A stretch of 64,000 bases of DNA from JBGSTR01 sp963707135 (GTDB lineage Bacteria; Pseudomonadota; Gammaproteobacteria; Chromatiales; Chromatiaceae): the NCBI GenBank assembly GCA_963707135.1, contig CAVPOY010000026.1, forward strand, positions 1 through 64,000. The letters are read 5' to 3'. The position numbers and the translations under genes were made by a program. Each line of letters opens with the position of its first letter. Within the stretch, counting starts at the first letter, position 1. Positions 51,280 to 60,977 of this stretch are shown one piece after another. The notes under the pieces are model-generated. The model had not been told where the DNA came from and searched no databases. It saw nothing but the letters and a program-made list of their open reading frames with translations.

Positions 51280-51744
51280 TCAGCCGGCCTCCGGGACCGA
51301 CGGGCGATCGCGTCCCTCGGTACGCAGGCGCTGGCGCAGCCGGCGCAGCTGCTCGGCGTTCAGGGCATCGGGGAACAGGGGCATGGCGCAGCGACGAAAG
51401 CGCCCGCAGCGGAAGCTCAACACGACCAGACGCACGCCCACATAGGTCGATGGGGACAGGCGCGCCGGGAGCTCGCGGCCTGAGGCGAAGGTCAGCTTCC
51501 AATCCCCGTCGGGCGCCCAGAGTGCGGCCACGAGCGACCAGGGCGCCCGCCGAAGCACCTGCGCGAACAAGCCGTAGCCAAGGCTCCCAAGGACCAGGAG
51601 CAGCAGGGGTAGGCGGTAGACGCCCGGAGGCAGGGCGATGACGACCGCAGCGGCGGCCAGGTGCGTCACGACGACGAATACCGCCAGGTACCGGGAGAAC
51701 CTCGGCCTGATCAGCAGCGGCGGCCTTTCGCGATGGGTTCCCAC
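51280..51744 (-). CDS. ygfX: YgfX/CptA-like membrane protein
   Basis: The product has 154 residues from GTG 51744. Two adjacent helices (YLAVFVVVTHLAAAAVVIAL and LLLLVLGSLGYGLFAQVL) precede a C-terminal soluble part (WKLTFASGRELPARLSPSTY VGVRLVVLSF, RRCAMPLFPDALNAEQLRRL). This matches the YgfX family, which is encoded with SdhE; the E. coli protein was proposed as a toxin acting on cytoskeletal proteins, and also linked to SdhE function. Follows sdhE on the same strand. Confidence 0.8.
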   Translation of the reverse strand: MGTHRERPPLLIRPRFSRYLAVFVVVTHLAAAAVVIALPPGVYRLPLLLLVLGSLGYGLFAQVLRRAPWSLVAALWAPDGDWKLTFASGRELPARLSPSTYVGVRLVVLSFRCGRFRRCAMPLFPDALNAEQLRRLRQRLRTEGRDRPSVPEAG

Positions 51745-51826
51745 GGGTGGGCTCTCGGAGCGCTCGACCGCTGCGTCGGGGGGGAGTGCCGCGCGACGGA
51801 TCGCGGCAAGAGCGCGGCCGCTGGGG

Positions 51827-52108
51827 TCACGTTCTCCAGGCGCCCGCGACCTCGATGATCCGCCTCACCATGTCGCGCAGCTCGGCGTCCTCGGCGACCG
51901 AACGGGTCATGAACCAGTCGCTCAGCTGCTGGTCCTGGGTCTCGAGCAGCCGCACGAAGGTCGCCCTCGCCCGCTCGTCCAGGTCGCGGTAGCCGATTTC
52001 GAGAAACCGCATCAGCAGGTGGTCGAGCTCCAACATGCCGCGCCGGCACTGCCAGCTCAGCCGGCGGACCTCCTGCTCGAGTTCGGTTTCGCCCGCGGCC
52101 GTGGTCAG
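51827..52108 (-). CDS. sdhE: FAD assembly factor SdhE
   Basis: About 93 residues. SdhE helps attach FAD covalently to SdhA. Conserved core: EVRRLSWQCRRGMLELDHLL MRFLEIGYRDLDERAR, where RRGMLELD with its RGxxE element is diagnostic, followed by FVRLLETQDQQLSDWFM. No ATG or GTG lies at the right place. A CTG at 52108 that overlaps the sdhB stop (CTGA) is in frame, so either a rare CTG start or a small sequence error is present. It follows sdhB directly. Confidence 0.85.
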   Translation of the reverse strand: MTTAAGETELEQEVRRLSWQCRRGMLELDHLLMRFLEIGYRDLDERARATFVRLLETQDQQLSDWFMTRSVAEDAELRDMVRRIIEVAGAWRT

Positions 52109-52797
52109 ATGCCCTTCTCCAGCATCAGTTCCTTGATGTTGCCGATAGCGCGCGTCGGGTTCAGGCCCTTCGGGCAGACCTCGACGCAGCTCATGATGGT
52201 GTGGCACCGAAACAGCTTGTAGGGGCCCTCCAGGTCGTCGAGCCGTTCCTCGGTCGCCTGGTCGCGACTATCCGCGAGGAAGCGCCAGGCCTGCAGCAGG
52301 GCGGCCGGTCCGTGAAAGCGGTCCGGGTTCCACCAGAACGACGGGCAGGAGGTCGAGCAGCAGCCGCAGAGGATGCACTCGTAGAGCCCGTCGAGCTTGT
52401 CGCGCTCCTCCGGGGACTGCAGGATCTCCTGCTCGGGCAGCGGGTCGTTGCGGATCAGATAGGGCCGGACGGCCCGGTACTGCTCGTAGAACTGGGTCAT
52501 GTCGACGACCAGGTCGCGAATGACCGGGCGGCCCGGGAAAGGTCTGACCGAGATGGGCTCCTTGAGCTCGGCGATCGGAGTGATGCAGGCGAGCCGATTC
52601 AGCCCGTTCACGTTGACGCCGTCGGAACCGCAGACCCCTTCGCCGCAGGAGTGGCGGAAGGAAAAGCTCTCGTCCTGCTTCTTAACCTCTAGCAGGGCAT
52701 CGCGAAGCATCATTCCCTGGAAGGTACGGACCTCGAACGCCTGCATCCTCGGCTTCTTGTCGGTGTCCGGGTTGTAGCGGTAGACGCTGATCTTCAT
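52105..52797 (-). CDS. sdhB: Succinate dehydrogenase iron-sulfur subunit
   Basis: The product has 230 residues. It carries [2Fe-2S], [4Fe-4S] and [3Fe-4S] clusters: FSFRHSCGEGVCGSDGVNVN with NRLACIT, then LYECILCGCCSTSCPSFWWN and FRCHTIMSCVEVCPKGLNP. It passes electrons from SdhA to ubiquinone at SdhCD. Start ATG 52797, about 85 bp after the sdhA stop. Intact. Confidence 0.96.
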   Translation of the reverse strand: MKISVYRYNPDTDKKPRMQAFEVRTFQGMMLRDALLEVKKQDESFSFRHSCGEGVCGSDGVNVNGLNRLACITPIAELKEPISVRPFPGRPVIRDLVVDMTQFYEQYRAVRPYLIRNDPLPEQEILQSPEERDKLDGLYECILCGCCSTSCPSFWWNPDRFHGPAALLQAWRFLADSRDQATEERLDDLEGPYKLFRCHTIMSCVEVCPKGLNPTRAIGNIKELMLEKGI

Positions 52798-52882
52798 TCG
52801 GTCTGGCCTTTGGTCGGGTCGTTGTTCTCAGGCATCGGGAAGCTCTGACCTATCTCGCGGCGGCGTGTTCCTGGACCCGCGA

Positions 52883-54647
52883 TTAGTAGACGCGCTCCTT
52901 GGGCGGGAAGCTCTCGACGGTCAGCGGCTTGGTGCGAACCGGCTTGTAATCCATGCGGTCGCCATCCTGGGCATAGAGGCTGTGCTTCATCCACGCCTGA
53001 TCGTCACGTCCCGGGTAATCGGGCCTCGAGTGGGCGCCCCGGCTCTCCCGCCGATTCAGCGCGGAGACGGCGATCGACATGCCGACGTCGATCATGTTTT
53101 CGAGTTCCAGGGCCTCGATTCGGGCCGTGTTGAAGACCTTGGAGTGGTCCGTAAGCCGGGCGTCGGCGAGCTTGTCCCGCAGCGCGCAGAGCTTCCGGTA
53201 GCCCTCGGCCATGATGTCCTCGGTCCGGAACACGCCGGCGTGGTCCTCCATGCACTTGCGGAACTCGGCGCGCAGCTGTTGTGCCGAAACGCCGTCACCC
53301 TTGCGCTCCCAGCGCTCAAGCCTCGAGACCGCCTGATCCAGGCTCGCCGGATCGACACTGCGCTGGAATGGGTTCTCGCGCACGAAGTCGATGATGTCCT
53401 TGCCCGCGAGCCTGCCGAACACCAGGATATCCAATAGCGAGTTGCCGCCGAGCCGGTTGGCCCCGTGCACCGAGGCGCAGGCACACTCGCCGGCCGCGTA
53501 GAGCCCGACGACGACCTCCTCCGAACCATGGCCGGCGGGCATCACCGCCCGGCCGAAGCGGTCCGTCGGGATGCCGCCCATCGCGTAGTGAGCCGTCGGG
53601 AACACCGGGATCGGCTCGCGCACCGGGTCGACACCGGCGAAGATCTTGCTCGACTCGCGGATACCGGGCAGTCGCTTGGCGATGACCTCCTCGCCCAAGT
53701 GGTCGACCTTGAGCATCACATGGTCGGCCTCCTCGCCGCAGCCGCGCCCCTCCTTGACCTCGGTCACGATCGCGCGGGCCACGACGTCGCGGCTGGCGAG
53801 GTCCTTGGCCCTCGGTGCGTAGCGTTCCATGAACCGCTCGCCGTCCTTGTTGATCAGATAACCGCCCTCGCCGCGCACGCCCTCGGTGATCAGCATCCCC
53901 TTGCCGGCGATACCGGTCGGGTGGAACTGGTAGAACTCCATGTCCATCAGGGGTATGCCGGCGCGCAGCGCCATCGCGCAGCCGTCGCCGGTATTGATGT
54001 GGGCGTTCGACGTGGTGCGGAACACCTGCCCGCAGCCGCCCGGTCGCGAGCAGCGTGGCCTTGGCCTCGATCAACAGGGGCTCGCCGGTTTCAATCTCCA
54101 GTGCAAGGGCGCCGCAGATGATGCCCTCCTTGTCCCGGACCAGGTCGACGGCGAAGAACTCGTCGAAAAAATGGGTGCGGGCGCGGACGTTCTGCTGATA
54201 CAGGGTATGAAGGATCGCGTGTCCGGTGCGGTCCGCCGCGGCGCAGGTGCGAGCGGCCTGGTCGCCGCCGAAGTTCTGGCTCTGACCGCCAAAGGCGCGC
54301 TGGTAGATCTTGCCGTCGTCGAGACGCGAGAACGGCACCCCCGCGTGCTCGAGCTCGTAGACCGTCGGGATGGCCTCCCGGCACATGAACTCGATGGCGT
54401 CCTGGTCGCCTAGGTAGTCCGAGCCCTTTACGGTGTCGAACATGTGCCAGTGCCAGTTGTCCGGAAGCACGTTCGCCAGCGCGGCGTTGACCCCACCCTG
54501 GGCGGCAACGGTGTGGGACCGGGTCGGGAACACCTTGGAGACCACGGCGACATGCACGTCCGCCGAGGCCAGCTGGAGCGCCGCGTTCAGACCCGCACCA
54601 CCGGCGCCGATGATCAGGGCGTCGAAGTGTCTCGTAGCTATCTTCAT
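52883..54647 (-). CDS. sdhA: Succinate dehydrogenase flavoprotein subunit, one frameshift
   Basis: About 587 residues. From ATG 54647: HFDALIIGAGGAGLNAALQL, FPTRSHTVAAQGGVNAALAN with the FAD-linked His, NWHWHMFDTVKGSDYLGDQD and PFSRLDDGKIYQRAFGGQ. A single frame change near 54045, in the run of G and C of ATGGxCGQVFR, separates this from VFRTTSNAHINTGDGCAMAL, EFYQFHPTGIAGKGMLITEG and ACASVHGANRLGGNSLLDIL. Everything else is normal, so a consensus error at one homopolymer is likely. Sits between sdhD and sdhB. Confidence 0.95.
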
Positions 54648-54654
54648 CGGCGGC

Positions 54655-54999
54655 TCATCCCGTGATTGCGGCGGTGACGATCGCCTTGAACGCCCAGAGC
54701 CCGGAGGCGATGAACAGCAAGGCGAAGAGCGAGAGCAGGACGACGCGTATACCGAGCGGATGCACGTAATCCATCAGCACATCCCGCGTGCCGACCCAGG
54801 CATGGGCCAGGAGCAAGGGGATGAACAGCAGCAGCCCGCCGCTGACCAGGGGTCGCGCGACCCAGTCGCGCAGGGCCTCGTAATCGGCCGGAGCATTGAA
54901 CACAAAATGGATCAGAAGGTAGGCGCAGAACAGCCCCAGATACACCGCCGTGACCCGCTGTATGACCCAGGCGTTTAGACCGGATGCCTGTCTGCTCAT
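54655..54999 (-). CDS. sdhD: Succinate dehydrogenase membrane anchor, SdhD
   Basis: The product has 114 residues and three membrane helices: AWVIQRVTAVYLGLFCAYLL, SGGLLLFIPLLLAHAWVGTR and IRVVLLSLFALLFIASGLWA. HAWVGTRDVLMDYVHP holds the haem-ligand His and the quinone-site Asp-Tyr typical of SdhD. ATG overlaps the sdhC stop (ATGA), and the stop is 8 bp from sdhA. Confidence 0.93.
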   Translation of the reverse strand: MSRQASGLNAWVIQRVTAVYLGLFCAYLLIHFVFNAPADYEALRDWVARPLVSGGLLLFIPLLLAHAWVGTRDVLMDYVHPLGIRVVLLSLFALLFIASGLWAFKAIVTAAITG

Positions 55000-55370
55000 A
55001 GTGCCAACCCTCCCCCGATCACGAGAACGGCGACCGCGGCGATCATCACGGTCCAGGCACTGCGCCGGGCGGGGAGACGATCGACCCCCAGACCCAGGTC
55101 CAGCATCAGGTAGCGAATGCCGGCGAACAGGTGGTGCAGAATTCCCCAAGCCAGGGCGAGCAGGATCAACCTGACCAGCCAGTTATCCAGCGTCGCGGCA
55201 ACGGCGGCGAAGCCTTCAGGGCCGGACAGGGCTCGGTGGAACAGTATCGCGGCGAACGGGAGGGCGAGGACCATCCACACGCCGCTCACGCGGTGCAGAA
55301 TCGAGAGGATGCCTGGAACGGGCAGCTTGATCCGCCACAGCTCCAGGAAAACGGGTCTTTGTGTTTGCAT
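54996..55370 (-). CDS. sdhC: Succinate dehydrogenase cytochrome b556 subunit, SdhC
   Basis: The product has 124 residues. RPVFLELWRIKLPVPGILSI LHRVSGVWM carries the SdhC signature (P..SILHRxSG) for quinone binding, then LAWGILHHLFAGIRYLMLD with the haem-binding His. Three helices. Start ATG 55370; the ATG at 55424 is an upstream extension without support. First gene of sdhCDAB-sdhE-ygfX. Confidence 0.94.
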   Translation of the reverse strand: MQTQRPVFLELWRIKLPVPGILSILHRVSGVWMVLALPFAAILFHRALSGPEGFAAVAATLDNWLVRLILLALAWGILHHLFAGIRYLMLDLGLGVDRLPARRSAWTVMIAAVAVLVIGGGLAL

Positions 55371-55768
55371 TCGCGAGCCTTTGGTGGTTCGAGACTGCCG
55401 ATTGCCGCTTAAGGCGCGTAGCACCCTTCGACACGGTGGCTTCCGGCTGGTTTGGCGCCTGGATGTTCCGACAATCCACTATTTTCGAACAGCGACCCGC
55501 GAGCGAAGACGGCCGCGCCGAACCATTTTTTGTGCGCCGCAACGGAGTATAAGCGTTTTGTCCCATCCATCAATTGGTTTTATCAAAGGAAAGGGCGCGG
55601 TTTTTCCGAGCATTTCCCAAGCGGAGCCGCCGCGCCCAGAGGCGGCGAGACTCGCCGGTCGACTGGACCCGGGTTCGCCCGGCGACTTCAGCCAACCCCG
55701 GGCGCATCGCGTGGAGCTGTTAGATCGTACGGACCCAGGAACGTTCCTGGGCGTCAACGAGCGGTGGG
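55371..55768. other. Promoter region of the sdh operon and 3' region of the GNAT gene
   Basis: About 400 bp without a gene. It should hold the sdhC promoter. TTGTCC and AT-rich TTTTATCAAAGG stretches are present around 55560-55600, but no site is convincing. Confidence 0.4.
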
Positions 55769-57389
55769 TCACCCGCCGCGGCGCCGGTCACCCAGAGGTT
55801 TCCGAACGTCGCGCCACCAGTGACTGGCCCGGTACAGCATGAATCGGAGGCCGCGCTTGTAGATGGTGATTCCCGTCAACTCCTGCGACTCGGTGGCCCA
55901 GGCGGCCTTGAAGCGGCTGTCGCTGTCGCCGCCCTGCAAGGCGAGAAAGTCGAAGAAGCGATACCGGGAATCGAAGTGCCGCTTCATGACCTCGGCATTG
56001 AGAATGACCCCGGGGGAGAATTTCGCGAGTGAAGGGTCGTAGCAGATATGCGCGCCGTAGACGACCCCCCCGCCTCGAAACACCATCGCGGCGGCGGCAT
56101 CGTTCGTTCCGCTGGTCAGGAAGCCGATCGCCACCATGCCCTCGGGCGCGAGCCGCTGAACCAGGTCCTTGTAGAATGCGAACTGCCCCGGATTCCCCCC
56201 TATGCTGAATTCGGCTCCGCCCTTCCAGGTCTGCCGCTCCAGTGCGACATAGCGCTCCAGCGCGCCGCCGATATCGCCGGGATCCTCGAAGAAATCGAAT
56301 GACAGAGGCGGCGCATGCTCGCTCAGACGCCGCCTGCACCTCGCCCAGTCGCCCCGCACCTTACCTTTCAGCGCGCGGACATAGTCCGTCCAGTCGCCGG
56401 CGATGTCCGCCCGGTAAGACCACAGCGGCGGGGTATGCCGAACCGAATAGCCGTGGCCCGTCAAACAGGCCGTCCTGATCGAGCGCGGGTGAGCCGAGCG
56501 GTTGCGTGAAGGGTCGTAGCAGATATGTGCCCCATAGACGATCCCCCCACCTCGGAAAACCATCGCGGCGGCGGCATCTTTCGTTCCGCTGATCAGGAAG
56601 CAGATGGCCACCATGCCCGCCGGTGCGAGCTGCTGCACCAGCTCGGCATAGAACGCGAACTGTTCCGAACTGCCTCCGATGCTAAAGCTGGCCCCACCCT
56701 TCCAGGTCCTGCGTTCCAGCGCCACGTACCGTTCGAGTGCCTGGCCAATGTCGTCGGCGCCCTCGAAGCATTCGACCGTAAGCGGCTGAGCGTGCTCGCA
56801 CAAACGCCGCTTGCACCGCGCCCAATCCCCGCGCACCTTACCCTTAAGGGCCGCAACGTACTCCGTCCACTTTCCACCGATCGCGGCGCGATACGACCAA
56901 ACGCCGGGCGAGCGCCGAACCGAAAAGTTCGCTTCCCGAAAAACGCCCTGGGCGAGGACGCCGGAATCGGGCGGCTGTTCGTCCAAAGCAATCGCATCCC
57001 AGGCCGTGAAGTCGCTCGTCAGAAACTTCTGGATCACACCCCACATCAGGACATCGTCTTGCGTCGTAAGGATACGGGGTTTGTCCCCGTCACCCCATTC
57101 GGTGATGAACTTGATCACCCGAAACGGAATCACGGACAGCAGCATCTCGGGCTCGATCACGAACGGTGCGATACCCACTAGCTGCTGCCGGTCGCGAATG
57201 GCGAGTAGAAACAGCCGATCCGACTCGCCGCGAAAGTGGACCCAGTCAGTTCGAACGAACTGGAGGGAGCAGAAAAGGCTCGGCGCGCGGGCCCGTTCGA
57301 ACAGTGCGACGTACTCCTCCCCGATGGCGTCGAGGTCCTCGCAGCGAGTCGATGACCTCGACAACGAAAGCGTCGCTGGCACTCGTCAT
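55769..57389 (-). CDS. GNAT/FemAB-like (CelD-type) acyltransferase with internal tandem duplication
   Basis: About 538 residues. The true start is probably ATG 57389 (MTSASDAFVVEVIDSL), with a one-base shift near 57340 before DLDAIGEEYVALFERA. The family (PF13480, BcsL/CelD-like) transfers acyl or aminoacyl groups and is often linked to exopolysaccharide or peptidoglycan. The stretch WSYRA..G.WT.YV.ALKGKV, GDWARC.RRL.EHA, ALERYVALER.TWKGGA.FS and AAAAMVFRGGG.VYGAHICY occurs twice, about 200 residues each. The first copy breaks off after GAHICYDPS and joins the second near SVRHTPPLWSYRA. The last part (GVILNAEVMKRHFDSRYRFF) is the normal family end. It seems to be two tandem genes fused in frame. 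Confidence 0.8.
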
Positions 57390-57831
57390 GAGACGGCACC
57401 CTGAAAGTGGGCCTCCGCGACACGCCGTCCACCGGCGTCACCTCTCGGTGCAATGGACGCTGACGACGGAGACTCCGCGTACACCGGCGACCAGGCTTCG
57501 TTTCTACCCATAACAGTGTTTCCTTCGCATCCAGGACGGGGCCATCGGCAACGCCGATCCAGCCCGTTTCCGCGGGGCTGAAACAAAGAAGCGGACGCCG
57601 TGCGGCCCACCCACCCATCGAAAAATGTCACATTGACAGTTCTTCGTCCGCTAAAGACAAGAGGCACCAGCCAAATTAGCCGGCGCCTCTTTTTCGGGTG
57701 CCGCCGCCGCTTGCGTACTGCGACGGCCGATCTATGGGCTAATCCGACCCTCCCTCCGCGAGGGCCGGAATTGCACGTTCGGCTATTCGGTGCCGCCCCG
57801 CTTGATCGACCACCGAAAGGTTTTCCAGCGG
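57390..57831. other. Intergenic region with hairpin terminator
   Basis: About 440 bp between two leftward genes. It carries the hairpin at 57658-57695 and the promoter of the GNAT gene. Nothing else recognised. Confidence 0.4.
57658..57695. terminator. Bidirectional-type hairpin terminator
   Basis: GAGGCACCAGCC, loop AAATTA, GCCGGCGCCTC with a TTTTT run on the right side and TTGTCTTT on the left strand. It probably ends transcription of the cytochrome gene. The T run on the other strand is stronger. Confidence 0.65.
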
Positions 57832-60763
57832 CTACTCGTCGTCTTCCCAGATCACCTCGTCTCTCGCGTAACCGAGCACCGCGTAATTCGGGACGGCCCG
57901 CGTCACCGGCTCCAGGACCGGCATCCAGCCACCACCGTTCCAGGTGAGGTCGGCTTTCTGTAGCGATGTGCCATTCAGAACCCCCCAGTTGTCGGCACGA
58001 CGGAAACCAACGTAACCACTCAGGGGGACGCTGTCCACGGCGGGATCCGAGCTTGGGTTGAACCAGTTCAGAATCATTTGCCGGCCGCTCTTGCGCACGA
58101 GATCGCTGTCGGCTGGCTCGTCGCTGATATCGATATCCGCTCTGCCCGCAACGACGTCCTCACTGTTCGTAACCACGCCAAGCGTTATGAGGTTCTGGAC
58201 GTTGTAGTACACCCAGCGCCAGACCGGCATTTCCGCCTTGTTCATGGGCGGCGGGAACGGCACGTCGACCAACTTCTTCTCGGTGACCGGCACGGACGAG
58301 GCGAAAATGCCGCTCGGGCTATGACACTGGTCGCAGCCGGTGCGCATCGGCCCACCCAGCGCATTGTCGCCCGGATCCGGGCTGATGCCATGGCCACCCA
58401 GGGTCACGCCGTTGGAAAATGCGGGATAGTTCCCCACCAGTTGGTCGATGATCTGTGGAATCTGCTCCAATGGCACTCCCTGCTCCATCAGCTGTTGCTG
58501 GATTCCCATGGTGAGGAACAGCTTCATGAAACTGCCATCGGGTAGCTTCATGGTGGCCACGTTCGAGACATTCGACATCGGCGGATACCAACTGTAATCG
58601 GCGGGCAGGAACATCGGCGTATTGAAGCCCTTGAACTCCTCAAGACCTTGATTGACAGCGCTCAACATGTCGAACAGCACCGGGACATCGGGATCGACGA
58701 TGCCGTTGCCGTCATAGTCCTCCAGCTCTCCGGCCAGCTCGGAGCTCACCATGTAGTGCTCGTACATGTAGCCCGACTTGCTGAAGTTCATCAGGTTCGG
58801 GAACGCCTGCATCATGGCCATGGTCTGCAGACTGGGCTGGCCCATGGCGAAGAGGTCCGAGATCGTGACCCTTCGGGTTTGCTCCGGTGTCAGACCCTCA
58901 ACGATCGGGTCACTGCCGGGGATCAAATTGCCGTCGGCGTCGTAGGCGTCGACCGGGTATATGGTCCCGAGCAGCTTCAATGCGGTGAAGACCTCCGCGT
59001 TTCCGTAGAGGCCATCCTCGCCGCAGACGAACGGCTCATGTCTCCGGAAGCTGCAGCTTGCGGCAGTCCACGGCGTTGGCGAAGAACCCGTACATCGAGT
59101 ACTTGTTGTACGGGAACCCCGCCTCATTGGTCTTCGTCTTCCCCATGAAGAAGCGGCCGTCCATCACCATGCCATTGGCCATCGGCTTGAAGGGGGCGAT
59201 CTTGGCGTTCGGCGCCCCGCGGATAGCCAGCGACTGGGCGAGGAAGGACGTCTGGCCGTCGAACCACATCAGCACCGGGGTCAGCCGGTACGCCTCGAAG
59301 TCAGCGTCTACGTCGCCCGGTACCTCCTCGTCGGCAACCATATGATCGGCGGTAATGAGCTTCGTATCTAGGCCGTCGGCGTTACGCCCAAACGAAAGAT
59401 GGGCGCCGTCACCGTACACCGAGTAGGTAATGCCGCCACTTTTCGTGATGTGGCAGGTCTCGCAGGCGATGACGTTGAGATGTTGATCGGCGTGCACGCC
59501 CGGCCGCCGGGTGCTGCCCTTATGCGTCAGGTCGTCCCGGACGTGGCACTGCACGCAGGTGAGGTGGGTTGGATCATTCGGATCGGGGGCCACGCCCGGG
59601 GCCGGCGGCGGATAGTCGGCCGCGGCAAGGTCGCCGCCCACCAGATGCCCGCGAACGAACTTGTGGGTATCGAGCAGGCCGTCGCCGTCCAGGTCCTGAT
59701 CCTTGAAGGTCTTATGGCAGGCGGTACAGGTGTTCTTCGCACACGAATCACCGCCCTCGTCCTCATCGCCGTTCTCGAAGCACACGGAGACGTGCACGTC
59801 ATAGCCTTCTCTAAAGAGAGTGCCGCGCTTGTAACCGGTCCGCGCATGTTCGTGGCAACGCAGGCAGTTGTGTTCGTCGGTAGTGCCGACCGACAACACG
59901 GCCGCTACCGAGCGATCCTGACCGACCGTCGGCCAAAGCGTGTCGCCGGCACCATCCCCATCGGAGTCGATCATCAGCGGAAAATCGGGCACTCCGTCGC
60001 CGGTGGCGTCGATCAGCAAATCCGGCTGGCCGTCATGGTCGAAATCGGTGTTGTCGCGGAACTCATTCGCGTAGCCGTGAGGCGACGGAGACGGGTCGCC
60101 GGGCTCCGCGTAGCCCGCGATCTGATGGGTCGCCGCCAAAGCGGGGTCATCCCAATCCAGATCATCACGCACTGACTGATAGTGCTCTGCATGACAGATC
60201 AGGCAGTCCAGACCGCCGTCGACGATGCTCGCGGCATTCGACGCGGCCAACTGCATGGCGTCCTCCTGCGGCATGCCGTAGGCCATGAACATCTGCATGA
60301 ACGAGCTGGTGAACGCGCCCTCCATCGGTGGAATAAACCGGCCGACGTGACACTTGCCGCACTCGCCGAGGTTGACGTCGCTGGTGTAGTTGATCAGGGC
60401 GCTCGTTCCCGGAAGGCCGCAGGCGCGATCGAGCGCGCCGTGGGCGCCGCCGCCCGGGAAGAGTATGCGGGGGTTCGGTCCCTGCGCGCTAAAGTGGACC
60501 GAGCTCTTAAGCTGGGCAACCGCGTCCTTGTGACACTCGCCGCAGATGACGGTGGACAGGCTGCGTTCGGCCTCCGCCTTCGGTATCCGTTTCGTCTGAC
60601 CGTCGACTGTCAGGATGTAAAGACCCTTGTCAGGGTTGTATCGAATATGGTTATCGTGCCCGCGTAACGCCGCCGCCGGCACGCCGCCCGCCGAAAGCGC
60701 CAATGTCGCGGCTAGGGTCCAAGCCGAAGCCTTTCGCAAGAGCGCCCGAGTTTGTCTCGACAT
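57832..60763 (-). CDS. Secreted octaheme cytochrome c with calcium-loop-like repeats, one frameshift
   Basis: About 977 residues from ATG 60763, preceded by GGGAGGAA. A Sec signal (WTLAATLALSAGGVPAAA) is followed by seven CXXCH sites at residues 74, 135, 187, 300, 346, 403 and 434 (CGECH, CGKCH, CLICH, CLRCH, CTACH, CVQCH, CETCH). An eighth, CDQCH, lies near 58325 in the C-terminal part. Between the haems are DxDxDGxxD loops (TDFDHDGQPD, DSDGDGAGD, DQDLDGDGLLD, later DYDGNGIVD) like thrombospondin type 3 or dockerin calcium sites. The frame changes near 59045, after KLQLPE, with EPFVCGEDGLYGNAEVFTA continuing. It resembles large secreted multihaem cytochromes rather than a named enzyme. Substrate is unknown. 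No neighbouring haem lyase or porin gene is in view. Confidence 0.85.
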
Positions 60764-60932
60764 GAACAGGTTCCTCCCTTTCGCGGATGCTGGCCCGTGA
60801 CGTCCAGTCCGCGCTCGCTGACCTCTCTGAAGTGATGTCCCGAGCCGTCGCCTCCCCCCGTATATCGAACTCCCGCCGCTTCACCCACCGACGCGAGAAA
60901 GCCGCGACTCAGATCACAGATTAGCCACTAGC

Positions 60933-60938
60933 AATATG
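60933..60938 (-). promoter_or_regulatory. Possible -10 element for the octaheme cytochrome gene
   Basis: CATATT on the minus strand (4 of 6 positions of TATAAT) lies about 35 bp inside the FNR-like palindrome, the spacing of a class II FNR-activated promoter. The untranslated leader would be about 160 bp. Weak evidence. Confidence 0.25.
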
Positions 60939-60963
60939 GTTATTTACTAAAAGTATCGGTTTG

Positions 60964-60977
60964 TTGACGTCGATCAA
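60964..60977. promoter_or_regulatory. FNR/Anr-like binding site
   Basis: TTGACGTCGATCAA differs at one position from the consensus TTGAT-N4-ATCAA. It lies 200 bp upstream of the octaheme cytochrome start in an AT-rich stretch, and suggests control by oxygen through an FNR-type regulator. Confidence 0.45.
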
